From assembly GCF_020329435.1 (NCBI RefSeq), contig NZ_JAGKJK010000007.1, positions 124,001 to 188,000 on the forward strand: a stretch of DNA of 64,000 bases, in the 5' to 3' direction. Each line of letters starts with the position of its first letter. The stretch's first letter is position 1. Source of the DNA: Bradyrhizobium hereditatis (GTDB taxonomy: Bacteria > Pseudomonadota > Alphaproteobacteria > Rhizobiales > Xanthobacteraceae). This document shows, piece by piece, positions 25,027 to 34,049 of this stretch. Both the position numbers and the translations under genes were made by a program. Below the pieces are notes generated by a model. The model had not been told where the DNA came from. It ran no database searches and saw only the letters and a program-made list of their open reading frames with translations.

Positions 25027-26357
25027 ATCCATCCACTGCACGCCCGATCAAAGCGAAGGACCGGGACACCATCATCCAGGCGCTCGCCGCCGGCGTGGTG
25101 CCACGCATAGGGCTGCCGCACATCCAGGTCGGCCGCGCGGCGGAGATCACCGCGCTGGTTCGCGACATCGAACGGATCTCCGACGGCGGCGCCGGCGTGC
25201 GCTTCATCATCGGCGAATACGGTGCCGGCAAGACGTTCTTCGCGAACCTGATCCGTCTCATCGCGTTGGAGCGGAAGTGCGTCACCGTCCACGCCGATCT
25301 TGCGCCGGATAGACGCATCCACGCGGGCGGCGGACAGGCGCGGGCGCTGTACTCCGAGGCCATTCGCAATATGGCCACTCGCACGAAGCCGGACGGCGGC
25401 GCGCTGGGTGCGGTAATCGAAAGGCTGGTCACGGACTCCGTTAAGGAGGCCGCCGATCGGCAGCTTTCGGTCGAGACCATGATCGATCAGAAGCTCGCTC
25501 CCATTCAGGATTTCGTCGGGGGATACGATTTCGCCGTCGTGCTGAAGGCCTATTGGCGCGGCAGCGAACATTCCGACGAGTCTTTGAAAACTTCGGCCCT
25601 GAGGTGGCTCCGCGGGGAGTTCTCGACCAAGACGGAAGCCCGCCAGGCGCTTGGGGTGCGGACCATCATCGACGATGATAACGTCTACGACTCGCTGAAA
25701 TCCCTCGCCTGTCTGACGCGGTTGGCAGGATATGCCGGCCTGATCGTGATGTTCGACGAGATGGTCAACATCTACAAGCTGCAGAATTCCCAGGCCCGCA
25801 ATCAGAACTTCGAGGAAATCCTTCGCATCGTGAACGATGCCTTGCAGGGCAATACCACCGGCATCGGCTTCATGATGTGCGGTACGCCGGAATTCCTCCT
25901 AGACACGCGGCGCGGCCTGTACAGCTACGAAGCGCTTCAATCGCGTTTGTCCGAAAACCGCTTCGCGGCGAACGGGCTAGTCGACTATAGCGGTCCGGTC
26001 ATCCGACTGCAGAGCCTCACGCCGGAAGATCTCCTCGTGCTTCTGTCCAACATCAGGAACGTCTTTGCTGGCGGTGACCCCGCGAAGTTTCTGGTGCCGG
26101 ACGAGGCCTTGACCGCTTTCATGGATCACTGCAATCGCCGCATCGGAGAGGCGTATTTCCGGACGCCACGCACCACCGTCCGCGCGTTCGTGCAGATGCT
26201 CGCCGTTCTTGAACAGAACCCAGGCGCACGCTGGCAGGACCTGATCGGCGGGATCCAGATTGCGCCCGATGCGCCCGATATCGCCGTCACGGAGGAAACG
26301 ACGCAGTCCGCGGGAGGGGAGGGCGATGAGCTCACCAATCTCCGTATCGGCAACTGA
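25023..26357 (+). CDS. BrxD-like P-loop ATPase (BREX-type ATP-binding protein)
   Basis: A 444-residue AAA-type ATPase of the family that includes BREX BrxD (DUF2791). Walker A is IIGEYGAGKTFFANL (about residues 62-76), Walker B LIVMFDEMVNIYK (Asp 245), with a sensor-like GIGFMMCGTPEFL and the Arg-rich SRLSENRF. The opening AALAAGVVPRIGLPHIQVGR-like segment is typical. The gene overlaps the TerB-domain gene by four bases and the helicase gene by 32 bases. No other BREX genes (pglX, pglZ, brxA/B/C) occur in the window, so this is a stand-alone use of the BrxD/BrxHI pair. Confidence 0.85.
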   Translation: MNPSTARPIKAKDRDTIIQALAAGVVPRIGLPHIQVGRAAEITALVRDIERISDGGAGVRFIIGEYGAGKTFFANLIRLIALERKCVTVHADLAPDRRIHAGGGQARALYSEAIRNMATRTKPDGGALGAVIERLVTDSVKEAADRQLSVETMIDQKLAPIQDFVGGYDFAVVLKAYWRGSEHSDESLKTSALRWLRGEFSTKTEARQALGVRTIIDDDNVYDSLKSLACLTRLAGYAGLIVMFDEMVNIYKLQNSQARNQNFEEILRIVNDALQGNTTGIGFMMCGTPEFLLDTRRGLYSYEALQSRLSENRFAANGLVDYSGPVIRLQSLTPEDLLVLLSNIRNVFAGGDPAKFLVPDEALTAFMDHCNRRIGEAYFRTPRTTVRAFVQMLAVLEQNPGARWQDLIGGIQIAPDAPDIAVTEETTQSAGGEGDELTNLRIGN

Positions 26358-28563
26358 AGGGGCCTTCGATCGGCTTCATCCGAAGATCAGACGTTGGATA
26401 CGCGACCAGGGCTGGGATGAACTTCGCGAAATCCAGGCACGCTCCATTGGCACCATTCTCGACGGGGCGGGGGACGTCGTAATCGCTGCTGCGACCGCCG
26501 CCGGAAAGACGGAGGCGGCGTTCCTGCCGATCCTGACTTTGATCGCGGAAAGGAAGGGCGGCGGATTCTCTGCAATCTACGTTAGCCCTCTGAAGGCGTT
26601 GATCAACGACCAATTCCGGCGGCTGGATGAAGTCTGCGAAACGATGGAGATTCCTGTCGTGAAATGGCATGGGGACGCCTCTCAGGCGGAAAAGCGGAAA
26701 GCCATCGCGAAACCTTCGGGTATCGCGCTGATTACGCCTGAATCGATCGAGGCGATGTTGACGCGGCGCCCGGGCGATGCGCATCGCCTTTTTGCGTCGG
26801 CAGACTTTATCGTCGTCGACGAACTCCACGCATTCCTGCAGGGTCCGCGCGGACTGCATGTGGCCAGCCTCCTGAAGCGCATCGACGCGATGGCTCAGAA
26901 GCCAGCCCGCAGAGTCGGATTGTCGGCTACCATCGGTGATCTGACCCAAGCTACGGCCTGGCTTCGTCCGTCGGCTCCGCAAAATGTCGACCTTCTCGTC
27001 GCGAAGGCGGATTCTCCAGAGTTGCGGCTCCAGATACGTGGCTACGTCGAGCCGCCGGATCTCGACGATCCCGATCATGCGGAAGGAAGCAGCCAAGACG
27101 CTCAACCGCCTAAGCGCATCGCGCTGGACGCGATCTGTGACCATCTATTCTCGACCTTGCGCGGCACGAACAATCTGGTCTTCGGCGGGTCTCGGCGAAC
27201 CGTGGAGTCGGCCGCCGACCGTCTTAGGCGTCGATGCGAGAAAGCGGGCGTTTCGAATGAGTTCTATCCTCATCACGGCAGTCTTTCGAAGGTTCTCCGA
27301 GAGGATCTCGAGATTCGGCTGAAGGACGGCAGCCTGCCGACGACGGCGGTATGTACGTCGACCCTCGAGCTTGGCGTCGACATCGGCTCCGTCAAATCGG
27401 TCGCCCAGGTTGGCGCGCCTCGCTCTCTTTCGTCTCTGCGACAGCGTCTCGGCCGAACTGGTCGGCGGCGCGGGACCCCGTCGATCCTACGCGTGTACGT
27501 TCGCGAGCCCTACGTCGACGTCAAGTCGGGCATCCTCGACCAATTGCGTCCGAATACTATCCGGTCGGTGGCTGTGGTCCGCTTGCTGCTGGCTGGGTTC
27601 GTCGAGCCTGCTGCGCCCAGCCCGGAAATGACCTCCACGCTGATCCATCAAGTTCTGTCCGTCATCGCCGAACGGGGCGGCATCCGTCCGAAGCCGTTGT
27701 TCGATCTGCTGTGCGGGCCGGGACCGTTCAACTCGATCGATACGGCGGACTTCGCGCAGCTGCTGCGTCATCTGGGATCCGGTGAGGTCCGGATGATCGA
27801 ACAGGCGCCAGACGGCGTCCTGATGCTCGGTTCGGAGGGCGAGAAGATCGTGCAGTCGCGCGATTTCTTCGCTGTGTTCGAGAGTTCGGAGGAATGGCGT
27901 CTCACCGCGGCCGGGCGCACGCTCGGCACTCTCCCGATCTCGTTCCCGGTTCACAAGGACAGCCTGGTGGTCTTCGCCGGGCAACGGTGGATCGTTCTCG
28001 ACGTCGACGAGGCCGGAAAGGTCCTGTCGGTCGCTCCGCATCCGGGAGGCATGGTGCCACGGTTCGAGCCATCTCACGGTGAGGCCGCGCACGACCGATT
28101 GTTGGCCGAGATGAGGGCGGTCTACCTCGACAACGATGTTCCGGAATACCTGGACAAGGCAGCCCAACAACTGTTGGCCGAAGGGCGCGATACCTTTCGG
28201 GCGCTCGACCTCGATCGGCGCTCCCTCATCCAGGAAGAGCGCGACCTCCACCTCTTCGTCTGGAGGGGCTCGCAGACGACGGCCGTCTTCAGCGCTGCGC
28301 TCGGAATGGCCGGCTTGGAGTGCGGTGTCCACGATTTGGGAGTGACCGTGCCCGAGACCACGCCGGCGCAGATGGTGCCGATTCTCGAGAAACTCGGCTG
28401 CATGTCCGCGCTCGACCCTATGGACGTCGCAGCTTTCGTGAAGAACGTACGCTCAGGGAAGTTTCAGGACTTCGTGCCGGAGGCGCTCGCTCAGAAGCAG
28501 TGGGCACTTCAGAACGGGCAGTTCGTTGGCACGGCCACGGCAATCGCCAAGACTTTGCGCTGA
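26326..28563 (+). CDS. BrxHI/Lhr-like DEAD/DEAH-box helicase
   Basis: A 745-residue superfamily 2 helicase. The ATG at 26326 has a GGGAGGGGAGG ribosome site and is preferred to the frame opening at 26260. Motifs in order: AATAAGKTEAAF (I), YVSPLKALINDQ (Ia), VVDELHAFLQGPRGLH (II, about residue 165), GLSATIGD (III), TSTLELGVDIGSV (V) and QRLGRTGRRRG (VI, about 372). The C-terminal half (LRPNTIRSVAVVRLLLAGF onwards) matches the extra domain of Lhr/BrxHI helicases. Third gene of the overlapping trio; probably a DNA translocase or remodeller acting with the BrxD-like ATPase. Confidence 0.87.
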   Translation: MSSPISVSATEGAFDRLHPKIRRWIRDQGWDELREIQARSIGTILDGAGDVVIAAATAAGKTEAAFLPILTLIAERKGGGFSAIYVSPLKALINDQFRRLDEVCETMEIPVVKWHGDASQAEKRKAIAKPSGIALITPESIEAMLTRRPGDAHRLFASADFIVVDELHAFLQGPRGLHVASLLKRIDAMAQKPARRVGLSATIGDLTQATAWLRPSAPQNVDLLVAKADSPELRLQIRGYVEPPDLDDPDHAEGSSQDAQPPKRIALDAICDHLFSTLRGTNNLVFGGSRRTVESAADRLRRRCEKAGVSNEFYPHHGSLSKVLREDLEIRLKDGSLPTTAVCTSTLELGVDIGSVKSVAQVGAPRSLSSLRQRLGRTGRRRGTPSILRVYVREPYVDVKSGILDQLRPNTIRSVAVVRLLLAGFVEPAAPSPEMTSTLIHQVLSVIAERGGIRPKPLFDLLCGPGPFNSIDTADFAQLLRHLGSGEVRMIEQAPDGVLMLGSEGEKIVQSRDFFAVFESSEEWRLTAAGRTLGTLPISFPVHKDSLVVFAGQRWIVLDVDEAGKVLSVAPHPGGMVPRFEPSHGEAAHDRLLAEMRAVYLDNDVPEYLDKAAQQLLAEGRDTFRALDLDRRSLIQEERDLHLFVWRGSQTTAVFSAALGMAGLECGVHDLGVTVPETTPAQMVPILEKLGCMSALDPMDVAAFVKNVRSGKFQDFVPEALAQKQWALQNGQFVGTATAIAKTLR

Positions 28564-29157
28564 CCATCCGACGATCCTCACTGGACGCGTGTGTAGCTCC
28601 GGGAAAGGAGATCGAATTCCCCGGAAGCCGCGGTAAAGCCGTAGGACTGGCTTTTCGGATTTCGAGCGGCATGCTTTTTACCGATCACGGCATCGAGTCC
28701 TTAAAAGTGATGCAAACCGGCGCCGTCTTGATCGGGCGAAGTTGCCGAAGAGTTCAACCGATGAGAGTGCTCCACGCTTTTGAAGATTCAGGCTGCGCCA
28801 AAGTACTGTCAATTCGAGGCGCACCAAAGGCGGGACTTTTTGTCGGCAGATGTAATTGTGCAGAAGGGTGGTCGTTCATACGACTCTCGTGCGCGTTGCA
28901 ACGAACCCGGCGTGCACGTCATGACCATGGGCCAGCTTGCCGAGAGGCTTGCAGGTGGCACGAGGTGCGGGTAAGGGCGTGCTGCACCCCCAAGTGACCG
29001 GGTGGTCTGGGGCAGGATCCCGGAGCGCTGAAGGGAGACCTGCAGGCATGTTGCCGCTGGCAAGTTTGATGGAACGTATCGGGAACAGAGCCCGTTGAAA
29101 CTTTCGAAAAGCCAAAACAAGCGCCCCTGCGATCGCAGCCTGTTGTGGCTTTTTGCA
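28564..29157. other. Spacer behind the helicase with a possible gene remnant
   Basis: No complete gene is convincing. A TTG-started frame at 28780-28974 (+) encodes 64 residues including RDFLSADVIVQKGGRSYDSR and EPGVHVMTMGQLAERLAGG, which reads like the C-terminal end of a real protein, so it may be a decayed island gene. The rest shows nothing I can assign. Confidence 0.4.
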
Positions 29158-29203
29158 GGAACCCAAAATATAAATAGGAAAATATGACCTTATTTTGGGT
29201 TCC
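29158..29203. promoter_or_regulatory. Perfect 13-base inverted repeat over the fic start
   Basis: GGAACCCAAAATA (29158-29170) and TATTTTGGGTTCC (29191-29203) are exact inverted repeats separated by 20 bases. The loop contains an AGGA ribosome site and the first ATG of fic (29184). It could be an operator for two protein subunits or an mRNA hairpin that hides or exposes the start. Confidence 0.75.
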
Positions 29204-30398
29204 CATGAAGCGCAGCGATCTCAGCCACACGATCCGCGAGACCCTTAAGAGGCTACCGCCGCCCTACGACTCCCATTACGGGATCGTCCCGCCTGCCCCC
29301 CCGGAGGCCGGCGTCTTCGTTGGAGGAGCGACGAAGGCCTTGGAAGCCGCTCAAGCGGCCTTCGGCAAGGTCGACGCCATCGCGGCCCAGATGAAGGACC
29401 CCTACATCGTCAGTCGGGTCCTTACCAGACGCGAGGCAGTCAGTTCCTCGTCGATCGAGGGTACCCAGAGCACTCTCGACGAACTGCTTTCCGTCGAAGA
29501 GTCGGGTGACGACGGCGCCCGGGACGAAACGCGCCAAGTCCGCAACTACGCCGTTGCCTTGGACGGATTCATCCCGAGAGCCGCCAAGGACGGCTACAGC
29601 GTCTTCACGATGGACCTGATCAAGGATCTCCATCGCGCCGTGATGAAGGACGACCCCGACTACCAGGACGTTCCCGGCGACCTCCGCACGCGCGTTGTGT
29701 GGATCGGCGGAAACAAAGACATCGCATATTCTAGTTTGAATCCTCCCCCTCCTGCCGACGTCCCCGACTGCCTCGCCCAAACGGTCGATTACCTACGGAA
29801 CGAGGGGATGCAGCAGATGACGCAAGGGTTCATCACGCGCATGGCGATCGCGCACACCCATTTCGAGGCAGTGCACCCCTTTCGCGACGGCAACGGACGT
29901 GTCGGTCGCCTTCTACTTCCACTCATGATGGCGGCGGAGAAGCATGTGCCTCTGTACCTTTCGCCTTACATCGAAAGCAAAAAGGGCGCGTACTACGCTT
30001 CGCTTAAGGATGCTCAACAACGGCTCGACTGGGAGCCCATCATCACCTTCATGGCCGACGCCGTGACCGGTACCGTCGAAGAACTCATCCGAACCCGGAC
30101 GGCACTTTCGGAATTGTCCGAGCGCTGGAGGCAGCGCCGAAAATTCCGAAAGGGATCTGCGGCCATGCGAGCCTTGGACGAACTTCATAACTATCCGGTC
30201 GTGACTGCGAAGCGGCTCGGCCAACTGCTCGATATCTCGCCTGCACAGATAAATCAGGGCATTGCGCAATTGCAAGAAGCCGGCATTCTGCAAGAGAGGA
30301 CCGGATACGCGCGCAATCGAATCTACGCCGCTCCCGAAGCTCTCACTATCATCAACCGTCCGTTCGGCGAAGAGCCTATCTTTGCCGAGGTCGATTGA
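29184..30398 (+). CDS. fic: Fic family protein (putative AMP transferase)
   Basis: A 404-residue protein. The Fic core HPFRDGNGRVGRLLLP (His 231) is complete, so it should transfer AMP or a related nucleotide group onto a target protein. An N-terminal inhibitory helix SSSSIEGTQS (about residues 87-96) matches the (S/T)xxxE(G/N) motif that keeps such enzymes off. The C-terminus has a winged helix (TAKRLGQLLDISPAQINQGIAQLQEAGIL), which suggests DNA binding and perhaps autoregulation. Starts possible at 29184, with an AGGA site, or 29205, after the hairpin. It may be a toxin-antitoxin-like or defence module next to Wadjet; no separate antitoxin gene is seen. Confidence 0.9.
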   Translation: MTLFWVPMKRSDLSHTIRETLKRLPPPYDSHYGIVPPAPPEAGVFVGGATKALEAAQAAFGKVDAIAAQMKDPYIVSRVLTRREAVSSSSIEGTQSTLDELLSVEESGDDGARDETRQVRNYAVALDGFIPRAAKDGYSVFTMDLIKDLHRAVMKDDPDYQDVPGDLRTRVVWIGGNKDIAYSSLNPPPPADVPDCLAQTVDYLRNEGMQQMTQGFITRMAIAHTHFEAVHPFRDGNGRVGRLLLPLMMAAEKHVPLYLSPYIESKKGAYYASLKDAQQRLDWEPIITFMADAVTGTVEELIRTRTALSELSERWRQRRKFRKGSAAMRALDELHNYPVVTAKRLGQLLDISPAQINQGIAQLQEAGILQERTGYARNRIYAAPEALTIINRPFGEEPIFAEVD

Positions 30399-30971
30399 TC
30401 CGGACGCGGTTTCGGCCGGCCCAAAAGGGCCGTGATCCGCGTTACATTCGAGGACCAGGCAGTCGATCTTCCCTGAGGTCGGGGGCTAGTAGAAGCGACG
30501 GCACGCTGACGATCATCACCGGCACGATCGAGATGCTGGCATCACGATCATGGTGGCCGGCACCAGACGATCATCATCATCGGTGGTGCCGCCGGCGATC
30601 AGTAGCGCCTGATTCATCGAGTTCGATCTTCCTAGCACTGAGCGGATCGGCGTGGTGCCTGCCGGCGGGAGTCATTCTCCGGTAACCCTGCACGATCGTT
30701 GATGCGCGGGTGAGGGCGCCCCGAATTCAGGTCGGGTCTTTGTTCCAAGAGTTGCACGGCGATCTGATCGATACGTGATCCCTAGTCGCGGATGTCCCTG
30801 AACGCGCTGCGTCGCTTCGTGCCCGGAGGAAGGCGAATCGTTGCCTCGACTAGGGCAAAGAACTGCTCGAACAGGCTGTCAAGCTCGCCGAAGCTCACCT
30901 TTTATCCTTCCCAAGCTGCAGGGAACGCGGAAAGGTGCGGACGATCTCCGCACCTCAAGCTTTTCGCGGAC
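30399..30971. other. Non-coding stretch unusually rich in GATC
   Basis: No gene recognised. Fourteen GATC sites fall between 30397 and 30780, often as CGATC, among short repeats of ATCATCA, GGCACGATC and GGTGCCGCC type. It separates the defence block from the TRAP transporter cluster. Confidence 0.5.
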
Positions 30972-32864
30972 TTACAAGAACCCGACGGAAATCCATGGCA
31001 CTGCAGCCACTATAAGTGTGCCGAGGAGCAAGGCCACTATGTAGGCGACGATCGGACCCATGCCTTCGTCGGGATGAATCCGACTGATAGCGCACGCCGC
31101 GTAGTAGCCGACCCCAAATGGCGGCGCGAAAAGCCCAATTCCCATCGCCAGAACGACGACCATCGCGTAGTGGACCTCATGCACGCCGACTTGACGCGCA
31201 ATGGGGAAGAGCAGCGGGCCAAAGAGCACGATGGCAGGAATGCCTTCGAGGACGCTGCCCAGGATGACGAAGGCAATGATGGTGACGATCAGAAAAACCG
31301 GCACACCACCAGGCAAGGAGGTCATGAACTTCGCAAGCGACGCCGAGAAACCCGACTGGGTTAAGGCCCAGGCCATCCCTGTCGCCGCACCGATGATGAA
31401 GAGGATCGCGCCGGAGAGAGCCGCGGTCTCAACTAACATCGGATAGAGGCGACGCCAGTCAAACTGGCGATAGATGAGAAGCCCAGCCAATATGGAATAG
31501 ACGATGCCTATCGTCGAGACCTCGGTGGCAGTCGCGACCCCTTCGACAACCGCGGCGCGGATCACAAAAGGAAGGGCGATAGCGGGAATCGCAATCAGGA
31601 ACGCACGACCAATTTCTCGGCCCGTCGCCCGCTGAACGTGCGATAGGTCCTCCCGACGATATCGCCACCACACGACTGCACACAGTCCTATTGCGAGCAC
31701 GATGGCTGGTAGCAACCCGCCGGTGAACAGGGCCGCGATTGACACGCCGGTCACCGATCCGATCGTGATCAGCACCAATGACGGCGGGATCGTCTCGGTC
31801 TGGGCACCGGTGGCCGCCAACAGTGCGACGAGGTCGCCGCGCTTGGCGCCGCGCTTGGTCATTTCGGGGAAAAGCACGGGGGCTACTGCCGCCATGTCGG
31901 CCGCCTTGGATCCTGAAATACCTGAGACCAAGTACATCGCACCGACCAGCACATACTGGAGCCCACCCCGAACGTGGCCGAGCAGGCTGGCAAGGAACCC
32001 CACCATGGCGCGGGCCATGCCGGTCATTTCGATCAGCAAGCCGAGGAACACGAACAGCGGCACCGCCAGAAGAATGAGATGGCTCATGCCTTCGTCCATG
32101 CGGCCGATGACCACAACATCTGGCGTGCTCGTGGTCAGCGAGATGTAGCCGATGGTGGCAAGGCCGAACGCGAAAGCAATCGGTACCGCAGCAAAAACCA
32201 TCGCTCCAACGATGAATACAAAGAAGATCAGCAAGTTGAGATTGCCAAGCGGCTTCAACACCGGCCCCAAGAGTGCGAGAATCCCGATCAGCGCTCCGAC
32301 CGCGGCGACGGCCGCCAGGAGGTGCTTGAGATCGGCCGTGGCCACCAATCTCAGAGTTGCGACGATCAACATCAAGCCAATGCCGACGGGAAGCGCGGCG
32401 GCGCGCCAAGTGTTGACTATTCCCAAAGCGGGAGTGGTCACAAACACCTCGTCGGCCGCGAACTCATACGCTGGGTGAATGACCAAAAGCAGGAACACGA
32501 ACGATGCGGCCGTAGCGAAGACGTCAAGGAACAACCTCGCTTCCGGTCGGATCATGCCAACGATTGCCGTCATCCGCATATGCTCGGCTCGCTGGAAGGC
32601 GACAACCGAGCCCAGCATCGCGAGCCACAAGAACAGAATGCCGGCAAGCTCGTCGGACCAGACGATCGGCGCGTGGAGTACGTAGCGGGAGATGATGCCT
32701 ACAAAAAGGACGATCACCTCCGCAACGACCAGTAGCGCGGCTGGAATGGCGACGACAGGCTTGAGAGCTTTGTTCAGGTCCACAATGGCCTTACGCCACC
32801 CGATGGTCGGCTCAGGGAGGGCAAGTCTCGCTCCGTCTACGTGTGCGTGCTCCATGGTGCTCAC
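30972..32864 (-). CDS. TRAP transporter fused permease (DctQ-DctM)
   Basis: A 630-residue membrane protein joining the small DctQ-like subunit (about residues 1-190; IVWSDELAGILFLWLAMLGSVVAF is typical) with the large DctM permease (from about 210, with PLFVFLGLLIEMTGMA, GSKAADMAAVAPVLFPEM and TETIPPSLVLITIGS). TRAP transporters import organic acids and sugar acids using the sodium or proton gradient. It is the last gene of the minus-strand unit SDR-tktN-tktC-dctP-dctQM, starting four bases inside the end of dctP. Intact. Confidence 0.92.
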   Translation of the reverse strand: MSTMEHAHVDGARLALPEPTIGWRKAIVDLNKALKPVVAIPAALLVVAEVIVLFVGIISRYVLHAPIVWSDELAGILFLWLAMLGSVVAFQRAEHMRMTAIVGMIRPEARLFLDVFATAASFVFLLLVIHPAYEFAADEVFVTTPALGIVNTWRAAALPVGIGLMLIVATLRLVATADLKHLLAAVAAVGALIGILALLGPVLKPLGNLNLLIFFVFIVGAMVFAAVPIAFAFGLATIGYISLTTSTPDVVVIGRMDEGMSHLILLAVPLFVFLGLLIEMTGMARAMVGFLASLLGHVRGGLQYVLVGAMYLVSGISGSKAADMAAVAPVLFPEMTKRGAKRGDLVALLAATGAQTETIPPSLVLITIGSVTGVSIAALFTGGLLPAIVLAIGLCAVVWWRYRREDLSHVQRATGREIGRAFLIAIPAIALPFVIRAAVVEGVATATEVSTIGIVYSILAGLLIYRQFDWRRLYPMLVETAALSGAILFIIGAATGMAWALTQSGFSASLAKFMTSLPGGVPVFLIVTIIAFVILGSVLEGIPAIVLFGPLLFPIARQVGVHEVHYAMVVVLAMGIGLFAPPFGVGYYAACAISRIHPDEGMGPIVAYIVALLLGTLIVAAVPWISVGFL

Positions 32865-33886
32865 CCCAACTTGCCGGCGGCTTTTTCGAGTTGAACCCAG
32901 GCTTCCTCACCGAACTTGGTTTTCCAGTCGGCATAGAAGCTCGTCTTCGCCAGCGCCTGGCGGAAGATGGACCGGTCGACCTCGAGAAATTGCATTCCCT
33001 TGGCGGTCAAGTCGGCACGCAACGACTGACTGAGCTTCGCGATGTCTGCTCGTTCATCTTCGGCCGAGCGGTCGAACGCGCGCGTCACGATTGCCTGCAC
33101 GTCCTGAGGCAGCTTCTGGAACGCGCGCTTGTTGCCGAGGATCCAGTAGTTGTCCCAGACATGGCCCGTCAGGCTGCAGGTCTTCTGCACTTCGTAAAGG
33201 CGAGCGGTCGCGATAATCGGAAGGGGATTTTCCTGACCGTCGACGACCTTGGTCTGCAACGCGGAATAGACCTCGTTGAAGTTGATCGGCGCCGGTCCTG
33301 CCCCGAGCGCAAGGAACAGCGAGGTCAGATTGGGGGCGGCAGGTACCCTGAGCTTGAAACCCTTGAGGTCCTCCGGCGTCCTGATCTCTCGACCGGACGA
33401 TGTGATGTGGCGGAAGCCGTTGTCCCACGGCTTGGAGACCGTCATGATCGGCGTCTTGGCGATCTGCACCCGGATGTAAGCACCGAGCTCACCATCCATG
33501 GCTCTCCAGACCGCATCGTAGTTCGGAAAGAGGAAGCCCAGGTTCACGATCCCGGCGGCCGGCACGAGGGTGGCGAGGATCAGCGAAGACAGGTTGAAGA
33601 ACTCGACGCTACCGTTGCGGACCTGCGTCAGCAAATCGGTATCCGAGCCGAGCTGATTGGCCGGAAAGAGATTGATCTCCAGGCGCCCGCCCGTCGCTTC
33701 CTTGATGCGATCGGCGGCCTCTTTGGCTCGAACATTCACCGGATGCGTCGGGTCCTGCCCGGTCGCGAGCTTGTAAGTAAACTCCGCCGCCGCAGCGGGG
33801 CGGCTGAGTACGGCGCACAACGGAACGGCTGCGCCGGCCAGGAGCAACTTGCGACGAGTTATGCCAGTTGGTCTGCGTTGGGTCAT
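32861..33886 (-). CDS. TRAP transporter substrate-binding protein (DctP family)
   Basis: A 341-residue periplasmic binding protein. The start at 33886 has a strong AAGGAGGAA ribosome site, unlike the upstream Met at 33982. The N-terminus MTQRRPTGITRRKLLLAGAAV is a twin-arginine-type signal followed by an AAAAEF cleavage site. DctP features are FPANQLGSDTDLL, IRVQIAKTPIMT, and RTPEDLKGFKLRVPA, the last containing the conserved Arg that salt-bridges the substrate carboxylate. It probably delivers an acidic substrate to the fused permease downstream. Confidence 0.92.
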   Translation of the reverse strand: MTQRRPTGITRRKLLLAGAAVPLCAVLSRPAAAAEFTYKLATGQDPTHPVNVRAKEAADRIKEATGGRLEINLFPANQLGSDTDLLTQVRNGSVEFFNLSSLILATLVPAAGIVNLGFLFPNYDAVWRAMDGELGAYIRVQIAKTPIMTVSKPWDNGFRHITSSGREIRTPEDLKGFKLRVPAAPNLTSLFLALGAGPAPINFNEVYSALQTKVVDGQENPLPIIATARLYEVQKTCSLTGHVWDNYWILGNKRAFQKLPQDVQAIVTRAFDRSAEDERADIAKLSQSLRADLTAKGMQFLEVDRSIFRQALAKTSFYADWKTKFGEEAWVQLEKAAGKLG

Positions 33887-34049
33887 TGCTTCCTCCTTGT
33901 TGAAACGAATCGGTTCATCGGCAGCTGCACTTGTCTGCAGCTCCGGCCGGTTCTCGGACGCCGCCGTCAGGGCAGTGGCCATTGTTCTCCGCGGCGATGC
34001 CGCGTAGGCGATGTTTCCTCAATCGAACTTGACGAATGGCGCTGCGTGC

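Noticed and set aside
22633..28563. Reading the BrxD/BrxHI pair as part of a full BREX system
   Set aside because: None of the core BREX genes (methyltransferase, alkaline-phosphatase-like PglZ, BrxA/B/C) is present on either side within the window.
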